Assembly (NCBI RefSeq): GCF_023091745.1
Contig: NC_068935.1
Span: 59,048,724-59,112,723 of the forward strand
Source: Budorcas taxicolor
Lineage: Eukaryota > Chordata > Mammalia > Artiodactyla > Bovidae
Length of the DNA: 64,000 bases
Reading direction: 5' to 3'
The position numbers and the translations under genes were made by a program. The stretch's first letter is position 1. Every line of letters begins with the position of its first letter. A model generated the notes under the pieces. That model searched no databases and was not told the DNA's origin. It saw only the letters and a list, made by a program, of their open reading frames with translations. Positions 44,547 through 57,147 of this stretch are shown piece by piece.

Positions 44547-44878
44547 AGGACTTTCCTGGTGGTCCAGTGGTTAAGAATCTGCCTGCCAATGCAGGAGACA
44601 TGGGTTCAATCCATGGTCTGGGAAGATCCTACATGCTGCGGGACAACTAGGCCCATGTGCCACAACTACTGAACCCACGCACCTAGAGCCCAGGAACTGC
44701 AACTACTGAAGCCCATGTGCCTAGAGCCTGTGCTCGGCAATAAGAGAAGCCACCACAATGAGAAGCTACTCGACACAGCTAAAGAGTAACCCCCACTTGC
44801 TGCAACCAGACAAAGTCCAAGTGCAGCAATGAAGACCCAGGGCAGCTAAAAATAAATCAGCAAATAAATAAAATGAAA
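44547..44878 (+). mobile_element. CHR-2 SINE
   Basis: The tRNA-like head (GGACTTTCCTGGTGGTCCAG) is followed by the CHR-2 body (AACTACTGAACCCACGCAC, GAGAAGCCACCACAATGAGA) and an A-rich tail. Confidence 0.85.
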
Positions 44879-45414
44879 AATATACATATATAAAGAAATA
44901 CCATTAGCTTGAATGAAAAGATTTATGTTGTAAAGATACCAGTTTCCTCCAAATTTAATGCAATTACAACTGTGATATCAATGCTGTTGTTTTTCTTTTG
45001 TAACTTTATGAAACTATTCCAGAGTTTTGATAGAAGAGTAAATAACTAATAATGAAATTACTGGGGGAGAGAAGTAGATATGATTGGGGGCAAAGGGTGA
45101 GAGGGTACTTGCCCTAGCCTATATTCCAGGTGTGTTAGAGTTACACTGGTCTTAGCAGTGTGTGGCTGGCATGAGGAGACAGGCTACACTAGAAACAGAG
45201 GCAAGGATATATGATATAGACACAGCAGGACTGACACCTCAATCAGCGTGGTGTAGCTGTGGCTTCAGACTTGCTTTAGAGACGAATCTTCAGGATGGCT
45301 CTCTAGTCAGTAGGAGTAGGTGGTGATTCTTGAAGGCTGAGGGAATCTTAATTGTCCACATCAAATATATATTGGTGGGGGGAGTTGATTGATATTGTAG
45401 GGGCTCAGGTCCCC
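44879..45414. other. Intergenic DNA, nothing recognised
   Basis: No gene or named repeat supported. Confidence 0.45.
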
Positions 45415-45531
45415 TTGTTTTTGTTGTTCAGTTGCTAAGTTGTGTCTGACTCTATGACCCCATGGACTGCATGCCAGGCTCCTCTGTTCTCCACTATCTC
45501 CCAGAGTTTGCTCAAATTCACATCCATTAGC
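45415..45531 (-). mobile_element. BovB 3' tip
   Basis: Reverse BovB 3' end with a (TTG)n start (TTGTTGTTCAGTTGCTAAG to CAAATTCACATCCATTAGCT). Confidence 0.8.
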
Positions 45532-46892
45532 TACCCTTTCTCTTCAACTCAGGTGGAGAAATGATGATATTTCACAAACAGATTAAACAATTAGAAAAAT
45601 AAAGCTAATCCTGAGCTTAAATATTAAACCAAATTCAATTCTGGACAGATTAAAAATTTACATGTTCATTAATGAAAACACAAAAATGGTGACAAGTCAT
45701 TTATTTTGAAATGTTGAGGATGGAGAAGCCTTTGCAAGGATGAAAGCAAAACGAGAGCACAGTCACCTGCCAAGGACATGTGTACCAATGAGGCCACAAC
45801 AGTGTTGTTGACAATGGAAAGAAAGCAATATAAATTGGAATCAGAAAGAAGTGGGAAATAAGGAAGTATTGGTTCAGTCACACTTTGTTTCGTGCTGACA
45901 AAGAAAGATGCCTGCTGGGTCATGAGATTTTGATAAGGGGGAAAAATAGTGGAAAAAAGCATACATAAGAATAAATCTGAACTACTGAAATGATTCTCAC
46001 CAGGCAATGAGATTATGGATAATTTTTAACTTTCTTGTTTATATATGTTTTTCCTCAATGTTTTTATAATGTGCCTACTATGACTTTTATAATCAAATAA
46101 AAATGTTCTTTAAATTAACAAAAATCTTTACATCACATAAACTAAATGATGTAAAATTGGATTTATAGAGTGAAAAACAGGAGGGCAATAAATGCAAATT
46201 TTAATAGTGGTTTTCTCTATCTGGTGGGACTGCGACTGGTTCTTTCTGAAATTGCCCAATGGGAGCATATATTTTCATAATCAGGACTGAGGAAAATATG
46301 TACAATTCCTGGGCTAGATGGTAGGAAATGAGATGAGAAAGTCAGGAAGGAGCTGAGGCTACAGAGAGGATCTGGCTGGGGAGGCAGACAGACCACCATG
46401 AAACATGAATGAATCAGCAAAATGGCACATCAGCAAATGCTCTGAAGGCAAGAAACCAGGGATTGGGAAGGAACTCAGAGTGAGGAGAGGTGGCTTCATC
46501 CAAACTCACTTTCCCGTCACCCCCTCGTGGCCCTAGTTCCTTGAGGATCAGGCAGCCAGCACAGAAATGGAATGCTCTGTTTGGAGGAGCCAGTTCCATA
46601 CCACAGCCAAGCAGTTGTATAGCTTGAAGCTGGGCCTTAAGATGGCGAGGGGAGGTGGGGGGGGAGTGGGACAGTGGAAGATTCTAATCCCTCATCAGAA
46701 CCAGGAAAGTGGATGAGAGACTCCTTTAACTTCTAGGAACCAATGGCTATGGGGACCAGGTGGGGAGATGGTGCCCAGGCGGGGAGATGGTGCCCAGGCA
46801 GTAAATCAAATATGATCAGTGAGATGAACTACATTCCCTGAGCAGCAGTCCAAACTGGCCAACCTCTGGGAGTTGCAAAGCCTGCTTTAGGG
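45532..46892. other. Intergenic DNA, nothing recognised
   Basis: 1.4 kb with a locally G-rich segment near 46640-46680. A 19-bp tandem unit (GGGGAGATGGTGCCCAGGC) is repeated at about 46762-46799. No gene supported. Confidence 0.45.
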
Positions 46893-46996
46893 CCTGCAGG
46901 CTTTTAAAAAAAGATTTATTGGAGTTTATTTGCTTGACACTTTTGTGTCAGTTTCTGCCATACAGAAAAGTAAGTCAGCGATAAGTATACATGTGC

Positions 46997-47214
46997 GTGT
47001 GTGCTAAGTCACTTTAGTTGTGTCCAACTCTTTGTGGCCCCATGGACTGTAGCCTGCCAGGATCCTCTGTCCATGGGATTTCCCAGGCAACAATACTGGA
47101 GTGGGTTGCCTTGCCCTTCTCCAGGGGATCTTCCCTACCCAGGGATCAAACCCATGTCTCTTGCATCTCCTGCATTGGCAGGCAGATTCTTTACCACTAG
47201 TGCCACCTGGGAAG
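46997..47214 (-). mobile_element. Bov-tA SINE nested in L1
   Basis: Reverse BovA body and tRNA head (GTGTGCTAAGTCACTTTAG to CTAGTGCCACCTGGGAAG). Confidence 0.87.
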
Positions 47215-47629
47215 ACTTATATGCATACATATATCCCCTTTTTTTTGAATTTCCTTCCCATTCAGGTCACTCCTACACTGAGTAGAGTTCCTTGTGCTAT
47301 AGAGTTGGTTCTTATAGTCACCTATTTTATACAAAGTAGTGTATCTGTGTCAATCCCCAATTCCCAATGCATCCCACTTTCCCCCCTCTGGAACCAATAC
47401 ATTTGTTCTCTACATCTGTGTCTCTATTTATGCTTTGGAAATAAGATCATCTATAATTTTTTTCTAAATTCCACATGTATAAGTCAATATAGGATATTTC
47501 TTTTTTTCTTTCCGACTTACTCCACTCTCCATGACAGTCTCTAGGTCCATCCACATCTCTGCAAATGACACAATTTTGTTCATTTTTATGGCTGAGGAAT
47601 ATTCTATTGTAAGTATGTGTTATGTCTTT

Positions 47630-47847
47630 GGGCTTCCCTGGTAGCTCATTTGGTTAAGAATCTGCGTGCAATGCAAGAGACCAAAGTTTGATCCCTGGGT
47701 GGGGAAGATCCCCTGGAGAAGGAAATGGCAGCCCACTTCAGTATTCTTGCCTGGAGAATCCCATGGACAGAGGAGCCTGACAGGCTACAGTACATGGGAT
47801 CACCAAGTGTCAGCCAGGACTTAATGACTAAAACACCACCACCACAT
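47630..47847 (+). mobile_element. Bov-tA SINE nested in L1
   Basis: It runs from GGGCTTCCCTGGTAGCTCAT to TTAATGACTAAAACACCACC. L1 sequence resumes with CATCTTTATCCATTC. Confidence 0.87.
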
Positions 47848-48978
47848 CTTTATCCATTCCTGTGTTGATTAACACTTAGTTTATGTCCATGTCCTGGCTA
47901 TTGCAAATAGTGCTTCAATGAACATTGAGGTGCATGTATCTTTTTATGATTTTCTCTGAGAGTATTCCCAAGAGTGGGATTGCTGGGTCGTATATTAGTT
48001 CTAGTTGTATATTTTTAAGGAACATCTATAGTGTTCTCTGTAGAGGTTGTATCAATTTACATTCCCACCAACAGTGTAAGAGGGTTCCCTTTTCTCCACA
48101 TCCTCTCCAGCATTTATCACTTGTACATTTTCTTTGATGATGGCTATTCTGACCAGTGTGAGGTGATACCCCATTGTAGTTTTGATTAGCATTTCTCTAA
48201 TAATTAGTGACGTTGACCATCTTTTCATGTTGTTGGCCATCTGTATGTCTTCTTTGGAGAAATATCTATTAGGTCTTCTGCCCATTTTTTAAATGAGTGT
48301 TTTTTTTTTATATTGAGCTGTTTGTATATTTTGATTAATCCTTTGTCAGTTGCTCCATTTGCAAATATTTTCTCCCCTTCTGAGGGTTGTCTTTTTGTCT
48401 TGTTTAAGGTTCCCTTTGCTGTGCAAAATCTTTTGAGTTTCATTAGGTCCTATCTGTTTATTTTGTTATTATTTTCATTACTCTAGGCAGTGGGTCAAAG
48501 AGGATCCTGCCGTGATTTATGTCTTAAATGTTTTCTGCCTATGTTTTCCTCTAAGAGTTTTATAGTGTCTAGCCTTACATGTGGGCCTCTAATCCATTTT
48601 GAGTTAATTTTTGTGTATGGTGTTAGGAAGAGTTCTAATTTCATTCTTTTACATGTAGCTGCCCAGTTTCACCAGCACCACTTATTGAAGAGGCTTTCCC
48701 TTTTTTTCTTGATGAGTCTGGCTAAAGGTTTATCAATTTTGTTCATCCTCTCAAAGAATCAGCTTTTAGTTTCATTCATCTTTGCTATTCTTTTCTTCAT
48801 TTCTGTTTAATTTTTTCTGCTCTGATATTTATGATTTCTTTCATTCTACTAACTTTGTTTTTTTTGTTGTTGTTCTTCTATCTGCAGTTGCTGTAGGTGT
48901 AAGGTTATGTTCTTTATGTGAGATTTTTCTTGTTTCTTGAGGTAGGATTGTATTGCTATAGACTTTCCTCTTAGAACT

Positions 48979-49168
48979 ATACCCTGGTGGCTCAGATGGT
49001 GAAGAGTCTGCCTGCAATGCAAGATATCCAGGTTCAGTCCCTGGGTTGGGAAGATCTCCTGGAGAAGGAAATGGCAACCCATTCCAGTATTCTTGCCTGG
49101 AAAATCCCATAGGTGGAGGAGCCTGAAGAGTCGGACATGACTGAAGCAACTTCATTTCATTTCATTTC
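48979..49168 (+). mobile_element. Bov-tA SINE nested in L1
   Basis: It has a truncated tRNA head (ACCCTGGTGGCTCAGATGG), a BovA body and an ATTTC-repeat tail. The 12-bp TSD CCTCTTAGAACT lies at 48967-48978 and 49169-49180. Confidence 0.88.
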
Positions 49169-50343
49169 CCTCTTAGAACTGCTTTTGCTGCATCCCATAG
49201 GTTTGGGGTTGTCATGTTTTTGTTGCCATTTTTTCATTGTATTTTGATTTCCTCAGTGATCTCTTTGTTATTTAGTAGCATATTGTTTAGTCACCATGTG
49301 TTTGTGCTTTTTACAGTTATTTTCCTGTAGTTGATTTCTAATCTCATGGTGCTGTGGTTGTAAGAGATGCTTGAAATGATTTCAATTTTCTTAAATTTAT
49401 TGAGGCTTGATTTGTGACCCAAGATGTGATCTATCCTGTAGACTATTCCATGTGCACTTGAGAAGAAATTGCATTCTTCTGCTTTCAGATGGAATGTCCT
49501 ACAAATATCAACTAAGTCTATTTGGTCTAATGTGTCATTTAAGGCTTGTGTTTCCTTATTAATTTTCTGTGTGGATGCTCGTCCATTGGTATAAGTGGGG
49601 TGTTAAGGTCCCCCACTATTATTTTGTTACTGTCAATTTCCCCTTTTATGACTATTAGCATTTGCCTTCTGTATTGAGGTGCTCCTATGTTTGGTGCAGA
49701 AATATTTACAATTGTTATATCATCTTCTTGGATTGATCCCTTGATCATTATGTAGTGTCCTTTCTTGTCTCTTGCAGTAATCTTTAAAGTCTATTTCGTC
49801 TAATAGGAGCATTGCTAGTCTAGCTTTCTTTTGATTTCCATTTGCCTGGAATATACTTTTCTATTCCCTCACTTTCAGTCTGCATGTGTCACTAGAGCTG
49901 AAGTGAGTGTCTTGTAGATAGCATATACATGGGTCTTATTTTTATATCCATTCAGCCAGTTTGTGTTTTTTGGTGGAAGCATTTAATCTATTTACATTTA
50001 AGATAATTGTTAGTATGTATGTCCCCATTACCATTTTCTTAATTGTTTTGAGTTTGTGTTTGTAGATCTTTTCCTTCTTGTTTGTTTTCCGCCTAGAGAA
50101 GTTCCTGTAGTATTTATTGTAAAGCTGGTTTGGCAGTGCTGAGTTCTCTTACCTACTCAGTTGCAGGGGTATTTATCTTATCTTCTCAGGTGTCCAATGT
50201 CTTCTGCTAATATTGAGCAGGTGCTCTGTGAAGACTGTTTCATTTATAGATGTATTCTTAATGTACTTGTGAGAAGAGACAAATTCCACATCACCCTATT
50301 CCACCATCTTGACTCCTCCCTCCCTGCAGGCTTAAAAAAAAAG

Positions 50344-51045
50344 TCATTATTTAAAGAAAGTCCCCGTCCCCAACACGCCTGAAGCCTCAGGTGCTGTGTG
50401 GGAAAACAGTGCCATCTGCAAGTCTCAGTCAAAAAGTTATTCAGGAGAGTTAGCCTTGGAATCAAATTTACTTTAATTTTACTTATATTTTTCTTCTTCT
50501 ATAAACACCTGAAAGATCTATGAGAAAAATCATCATCTGATGAAGTCTAATAGAGCTTTTTCAATAAGTACAAAATAAAAATTGTATGCACTAAGAAAGT
50601 ATTGTATCATATCTTAATTGGAGGTATGGCTTAACTTCTAGGTCATGCAATTGATGTCATCTTAGATTTGATGTGTCTACTTAAGACCAGAGGCTGGTGG
50701 CAAGTGACATCTATGATGCTTGGTGAGCATTCCTGTAAAGGTAGTGGCTCCAGGAGGCTCAATCTTTTCTGAAAGCATGATTCTGGTGCCCCACCTCCAA
50801 TCATCAGAATTAGAGGCAAGGAATGTATCTGGACTTGAATTTGGAGCCCTCAAGCATGGTTGTCACAACTTGTATGATCATGGTATCCAGAGAGGAAAGA
50901 AGTGTGCTTACCAAGGATCATGGTGGCAGGTACCCTGCCCACAGTGTCCAGGAGAGGGCAACAGGGAAAATGAAGGGCAATAGGGCTAAGGGCTCTGGGA
51001 GCTTACTGCCTTAACACCTTCCTGGCTTAGGCTGTATGTGTGTTA
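50344..51045. other. Intergenic DNA, nothing recognised
   Basis: No gene or named repeat supported. Confidence 0.45.
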
Positions 51046-51299
51046 TTGTTGTTGTTGTTCAGTGTCTGACTCTGCAACCCCGTGGACTGTAGCATGCCAG
51101 GCTTCCCGCTCCTTCACTAACTCCTGGAGTTTGCTCAAACTCATGTCCATTGAGTCAGTGATGCCATCCAACCATTTCATCCTCTGTCACCCTCTTCTCC
51201 AAAGTATTGGAGCTTCAGCTTCAGCATCAGTCCTTCCAATGAATATTCAGGGTTGATTTCCTTTAGGATTAACTGGTTTAATCTCCTTCCTGTCCAAGG
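51046..51299 (-). mobile_element. BovB 3' fragment with internal deletion
   Basis: A (TTG)n start is followed by the reverse BovB 3' end. At about 51200 the text jumps from CACCCTCTTCTCC to AAAGTATTGGAGCTTCAGC, losing roughly 80 bases present in other copies. Confidence 0.82.
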
Positions 51300-53349
51300 T
51301 TGGGACAAAAAGGATGTGTGGATATGATGAGCCATATAATGGCCATCCAGCCTTGGCTTTGGTTCCTCAGCCCTGAACAACCTGGTCAACCCAGGTTACC
51401 CTGTTCAGACCTCTCAGGACCCCTGGCCCAGGTCTTGAGATGCTTTTGCTGGGTCTTAGGGTTTCTGAAGGCTCCTAGGGTTTCACATGTGCTTGCTTAC
51501 TTCACATGCCAAATCTGAGGTTAGACTGCTTCCTCTTACAGTCCATCCTCTGGGAGTCATCTGCTGAGGGAAGGGGATGTGAAAGGGAGAGGCAGGGGGC
51601 ACTTCTCAAACAGAAAGTCAAGATCAGAGCTGTGTTTCTAAAAGTGAGGCTCACCCAGGGGCCCACATCCACATCACAGAACCACCAGCACACTGGATAT
51701 TGGGTAAGCATGCAGACTTTGGGCTCACCGTCAGGCCTACTGCTTCTGTATGGGATACAGAGCAAGACATGAGAACTGCCATGATCAAAAAGCATACTAG
51801 AGGATTCTTGTGCATCATAGTCTTTGAGAAATTCTGGTCTGGGGTTCTTCTACCCTTAGCTGGGGAAGATGATCAAAGGGAAAATGACTGTTCAACAAAA
51901 GGGAGGAAATTCCACTGCCAGGGTAGGGGTGCTTGGGGACCTTTTAGTCACTGAGGGATCTTTTTCTTCCTCTCACAAAAGTACCAACCTCTAATTCCAG
52001 GTAGTTCCTCTGCTGCCTTCAATCTCCCAGTGCTCTAGACCATCAGACCCTGGATTCCCCAAGGATCACTCTGGGCCACATGGAGGAAGATTCTCAGAGG
52101 TAGCTGGAGAGGCACAAGCTGGTCTAACAGCCCTAGACCTGCAAGTTCAGGATCAATAGGCTCTCTTCTTGTTTCACTTCCCTTTCCAGAGTTTGTCAAA
52201 AGGACATCAGAGCTTGTCAGGAATGTTCCAAAGTCCAGGGTGAGGGCCATGCTGGTAAGGATAGAACTTCCCTTGTGATGGTTTGCATACTTCCAGGCTG
52301 GATGAAAGAAATCAACCCAGAAGTACCCCCTGTGCCACACCATTTGCCCCAGACTAGTGTAATTTTTTAGTAGGTGTTGATTGAGACACTGTTGAACCTG
52401 GCTCTGTGCTAAGCTCTTGGCTTGCATTGTCTCAATCAGTCTTGACAAGGATTTTTGAAACTGAGATTATCATTCCCATGATATATATGAGAGACCTGAG
52501 GCCTGGAGAGGTAAAGTCACTGCCCAAGGCACTCAGTTAGCAAGTAGTAAGGCTGACTTTGAACCCAGATGGTCTGACTCCAGAGCAGGATGAAGTGAGG
52601 AGCAGGCAGAGGTGCTGAGGAGGATGTAAGTGGTCAGGAATAGGAGCTAGAGGAGAAGCTTGGTGAGGAGGAAGGAGGAGGCAGGAGATGGAGTGCAGTC
52701 TGAGCGAGGTGATGGGTGGTATTGGGGTGAGACTCAGGAATAGATCATGGACCAGCTGAGAGTTGAGGAATATGATGGATGTCATTGGGGGCTGTTCTGA
52801 GGTCAAGGCCAGGAAGAAGGTGAAGGTCAGAGATGAGGTTGGAATGGGGACACTCTAGGGGAGTGATTGGAGCTCTCTAGTGTCACCATGAGCTGGCCTG
52901 GAGAACCCCACCAGGCCGGGGTTAGAATCAGGATGAGGTAACAATCAGTGTAGCAGTCCCCCTTCCCAGGTTTGCACCTCTGCCAATTGCCTTGTTAGGT
53001 CTTTCCATGTTTGCTAGTTTATTGTCTCTCTCTTCCAACCAGAAGGGAATCAGGGCACAGACTTAGTCTGTTTGATTCACCTTTATGTCACCAGCATGAG
53101 GCATAATTCATGGAACATAATAGGTGCTCAATAAATGCTCAGGGGCAAGGCTCAGGGAAGTGATGCTGGATTAGAACATGGGATTTGGCTCTCACTAGAG
53201 TGTAGGCTCAGGTGGGGTGATCTCCAGAACAAATGAGTTTGAAGGAAGGGTGAGGCCCTGGGAAGAGCTGAAGGGCACAGTGGGGTGCCCCTCAGGTTCA
53301 CAAAGAGTCCAAGGAATAGAGTGAGGTGTTGGGGAGGAGGTAAGTCTTC
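51300..53349. other. Intergenic DNA, nothing recognised
   Basis: 2 kb without a supported gene. The text TGCCCAAGGCACTCAGTTAG with neighbouring GTAAAGTCAC near 52512-52545 resembles a MIR core but is too diverged to call firmly. Confidence 0.45.
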
Positions 53350-53364
53350 AAGGGCTATGGTACA

Positions 53365-54172
53365 GTTCGGTTCAGTTCAGTCGCTCAGTCGTGTCTGACT
53401 CTTTGCGACCCCATTGCAGTACGCCAGGCCTCCCTGTCCATCAACAACTCCCGGAGTTCACTCAGATTCAGGTCCATCGAGACAGTGATGCCATCCAGCC
53501 ATCTCATCCTCGGTCGTCCCCTTCTTCTCCTGCCCTCAATCCCTCCCAGCATCAGAGTCTTTTCCAATGAGTCAACTCTTCGTGTGAGGTGGCCAAAGTA
53601 CTGGAGTTTCAGCTTTAGCATCATTACTTTCAAAGAAATTCCAGGGCTGATCTCCTTCAGCATGGACTAGTTGGATCTCCTTGCAGTCCAAGGGACTCTC
53701 AAGAGTCTTCTCCAACACCACAGTTCAAAAGCATCAATTCTTCGGTGCTCAGCCTTCTTCACAGTCCAACTCTCCCATCCATGCCTGACCACTGGAAAAA
53801 CCATAGCCTTGACTAGACAGACCTTTGTTGGCAAAATAATGTCTCTGCTTTTGAATATGCTATCTAGGTTGGTCATAACTTTTCTTCCAAGGAGTAAGAG
53901 TCTTTTAATTTCAAGGCTGCAGTCACCATCTGCAGTGATTTTGGAGCCCCCCAAAATAAAGTCTGACACTGCTTCCACTGTTTCCCCATCTATTTCCCAT
54001 GAAGTGATGGGACCAGATGCCATGATCTTCATTTTCTGAATGTTGAGCTTTAAGCCAACTTTTTCACTCTCCTCTTTCACTTCCACAAGAGGCTTTTTAG
54101 TTCCTCTTCACTTTCTGCCATAAGGGTGGTGTCATCTGCATATATGGGGTTATTGATATTTCTCCCAGCTTT
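53365..54172 (-). mobile_element. BovB LINE, 5'-truncated
   Basis: The (TTCAG) tail is at the left and the sequence runs into the RT region. The 15-bp TSD AAGGGCTATGGTACA lies at 53350-53364 and 54173-54187. Confidence 0.92.
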
Positions 54173-54187
54173 AAGGGCTATGGTACA

Positions 54188-54985
54188 AGAGCTCCTTAAA
54201 TATATGCCTTTTTGCTGATTTCAGTGTCCACGTAGATGATTCAACTCCTTGGTCTCTCAGTCCATTGACTCTTTCTCTTCTCTCTACCTATCACAGCCAC
54301 TTACTTCTCTGGTCATACCCTAATACCTTGCCTTATCTGTCACCACCACCCTTCCATAATTGCCATTATATCCTGCTGTCCCAAAGCCAGCTCATTCCTT
54401 TTAGTTCTACAAGAACTGCAACAATCCTCCAACTCCAGCCACCACCGGGAACCCTTCAGACAACCATACTTTTTTTCCTGCCTTTTACTAGACCCTGACT
54501 CTATCCTTCCCTTCCCTTCTTACCCAGCCTACAATCCAAGATCAGTCATCAAACTCTCTCTTTTGAATCCACTCAAAACTCCTATGTCCCACTGCCATTT
54601 CTTTGTACTCAACTAGCAAAACTCGGCCCTGATAAAATCCAACTTTCCACCTACTCTGTGAAGTTCAACATGACTGGAGAAAACCGTGCAGACATGCTGA
54701 GTAATTTCACTTTAAATGAATGGTCATTAAGCCTCAAGTGAGCCCTTAACGCCACCCAGCAATCCTGTTATATTTCCATAGAACATCCAGCTCTCCATCA
54801 ACTGCTGACGCCCGTCTCTCACCCTTACTCCCAGCTGATGGCCTGGTTTCCTGTTTCAATAAGAAAATAGGATGCATCAGAAGAGAGCTGCTCTGAGCTC
54901 CAGCATCACATCTCCCACCTACGTGCATCTTGGCATGTCTCTCTGGCATCATCAATTGTTCCCTCTTTACTGGCTCATTAGCACA
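54188..54985. other. Pyrimidine-rich DNA, possibly 5' L2
   Basis: CT-rich sequence leads into the L2 at about 54990 and may be its diverged upstream part. No gene seen. Confidence 0.4.
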
Positions 54986-56290
54986 CATATGTTGCTATGC
55001 TGTAATTTCTCCCATATTAAAACAAACTACAAAAAAAACCACTTTCATATGGTCCCCATGTACCCCTACAATTACCAGTTTCCCACTTCTCTGCTCTCCT
55101 TTACAACACAACTCCTCAAAAGAACTGCCAGTGGCTACTCACTGGCATTTCTCTTTTTCCACTGTAGATTGAAAGCATTCTCAGCTGCCTTGTTTCCCCA
55201 TGTCTCTCTGGAAATTGCTCCTAAAGGTCACCATTGATCTCCACGTTGCTGCAATTCTTTGGCCTCTTCTTATTTGTCCAGCCAGTAGGGCTTGAGGAAC
55301 GCATGGGTCCCTCCTTCTTGATACACCTTCTTCAGTTGTTTCCACCTTCTCCTAGTTTCCCCCGCTACCTCACTGATCACTCGTTTATTTGCTGTTTCCT
55401 TCTCAGCTATTGCCCTTCTAGATGTTTGCCTGCCCAGGGCTTGGTTCTTGGGTTGCTCTTCTTTTTCTACACTCACTCTTTTGTTGATCTCATCCAGTCT
55501 CATGACTTTTAATATGGATTAGATGCTAATTATTCTCCTATTATATCTCCAGCCTTGATGTCATCCTTGAACTCCGGGCTTCTCTAAACAACACCATTGC
55601 CATCTTCCTTAATTCAGTTCATGTACTTCCATCCTTCTTGTTTCTCTGAATAAAATCCTGAGAGCTGTCCTTGACTCCTGTCTTTCTATCATAGCCCAAT
55701 ACCAATCTGTCATCAAATTCTAGTACTCTACCATCAAAATGGACCCCGAATCTGCTTACCTCCCACCACCTCTGCTGCATCACCTAGTGGGAGCCGCCAT
55801 GACCTCGCACTTGGATTAGTTCAGTTAATCTAGCATGTCCCTAAATAGTCTGCTTCTGCCCTTGTCTCTTTATATTACTCTAGCAGTCAAAGTCCTTACA
55901 ATGGCTTTCAAGGCCCTGCATGGTTGCTTGCCACACCCACTGTGGCATGTCTGATCTCATCCCCTACCATCTTCCTCTCTCACTTGCTCTACTTCAGCAC
56001 ACTGACCTCTTGGTTGACCCTAGGACATGTGAAAACTGTTGCTTCAGGGCAGAGGGTGTTTACACACAGTGGTTGTGGAAGACCTCACTGAGAAGATGGC
56101 ACTTGAGCCAAGACTCTTCTCTGCTTCATTTTTCTCAACACCCAATATCCTGTATATTTGACTTCTTTGGAGTTGTTTTTTTTTTTTTTTGGTCTCAGTT
56201 CCATGAGGGTAGGAGTTAATGTTTATTTTGTTGGCTTCTGTAATCCTGCATTCTAGAACAGTCCTTAGTACATATTAGCACTGAGTGAAT
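54986..56290 (+). mobile_element. L2 LINE
   Basis: Diverged L2 from CTTCTCTGCTCTCCTTTACA through TTGATCTCATCCAGTCTCAT and AAAGTCCTTACAATGGCTTT to the 3' end GCACTGAGTGAATACC. No intact frame. Confidence 0.72.
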
Positions 56291-56502
56291 ACCTGACATC
56301 TTTGTATGCAGAGCGCCACAGACTGGGTGGCGTAAACAAGAGATATTTGCTTTCTCACAGATTTGAAGGCCAGAAGTCTAAGATCAAGATGTCATCAGGG
56401 TTGATTTATTCAGAGGTCTCTCTTCTTGGTTTGTTAGTGGCAGCCTTCTTCCTGTGTTCTCACATGGTCTCTCTCTGTGTATGTCTGTGTCCTGATCACC
56501 TT

Positions 56503-56814
56503 TAAAAAAAACAAAAAACTTTTGATTTATTTTTTCATTTATTCATTTATTTTTGGCTGAACTGGATCTTCATTGCTTTGCTCAGGCTTTCTCTAGTTGT
56601 GCAGAGTGGGGGACTACTCTTCACTGCAGTGCTCTGGTTTCTCATTGGGGTGGCTTCTCTTGTTGCAGAGCACAGGCTCTAGGGACATGGGCCCAGTAGT
56701 TGCGGTGCACAGGTTTAGTTGCTTCACAGCATATGGAATCTTCCCAGACCAGGGATCAAACCTATGTCCCCTACACTGGCAGGCAGATTCTTATCCACTG
56801 AGCCATCTGGGAAG
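56503..56814 (-). mobile_element. CHR-2 SINE
   Basis: An A/T-rich start, reversed CHR-2 body (GCAGAGCACAGGCTCTAGG) and head (TCCACTGAGCCATCTGGGAA). Confidence 0.82.
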
Positions 56815-56940
56815 TCTGACTATCTCTTCTTATAAGGACAATAGTCAGATAGGAGTTGACTCCACACTAAAGACCTAACTTTACCTTAATAGCCTCTGCA
56901 AAGACCTTGTCTCCAAATATGGTCATATTCTGAGGGGATT

Positions 56941-57134
56941 CCCTTGTGGCTTAGTTGGTAAAGAATCCGCCTGCAATGCGGGAGACTTGGGTTCAATCCC
57001 TGGGTTGGGAAGATCCCCTGGAGAAAGGAAAGGCTAACCACTCCAGTATTCTGCCTTAGATAATCCAATGGACTGTACAGTCCATGGGTTCTCAAAGAGT
57101 TGGACGTGACTGAACGACTTTCACTTCACTTCAC
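56941..57134 (+). mobile_element. Bov-tA SINE
   Basis: tRNA head (CCCTTGTGGCTTAGTTGG) plus BovA body and TTCACTTCAC tail. The 13-bp TSD TTCTGAGGGGATT lies at 56928-56940 and 57135-57147. Confidence 0.9.
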
Positions 57135-57147
57135 TTCTGAGGGGATT

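Larger units (their letters stand above)
46904..50332 (-). mobile_element. L1 LINE, 5'-truncated, with three nested SINEs
   Basis: Reverse-oriented L1 runs from the 3' UTR through diverged ORF2. The 11-bp TSD CCTGCAGGCTT lies at 46893-46903 and 50333-50343. Stops and frame breaks occur throughout. Bov-tA SINEs interrupt it at 46997-47214, 47630-47847 and 48979-49168. Confidence 0.88.
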
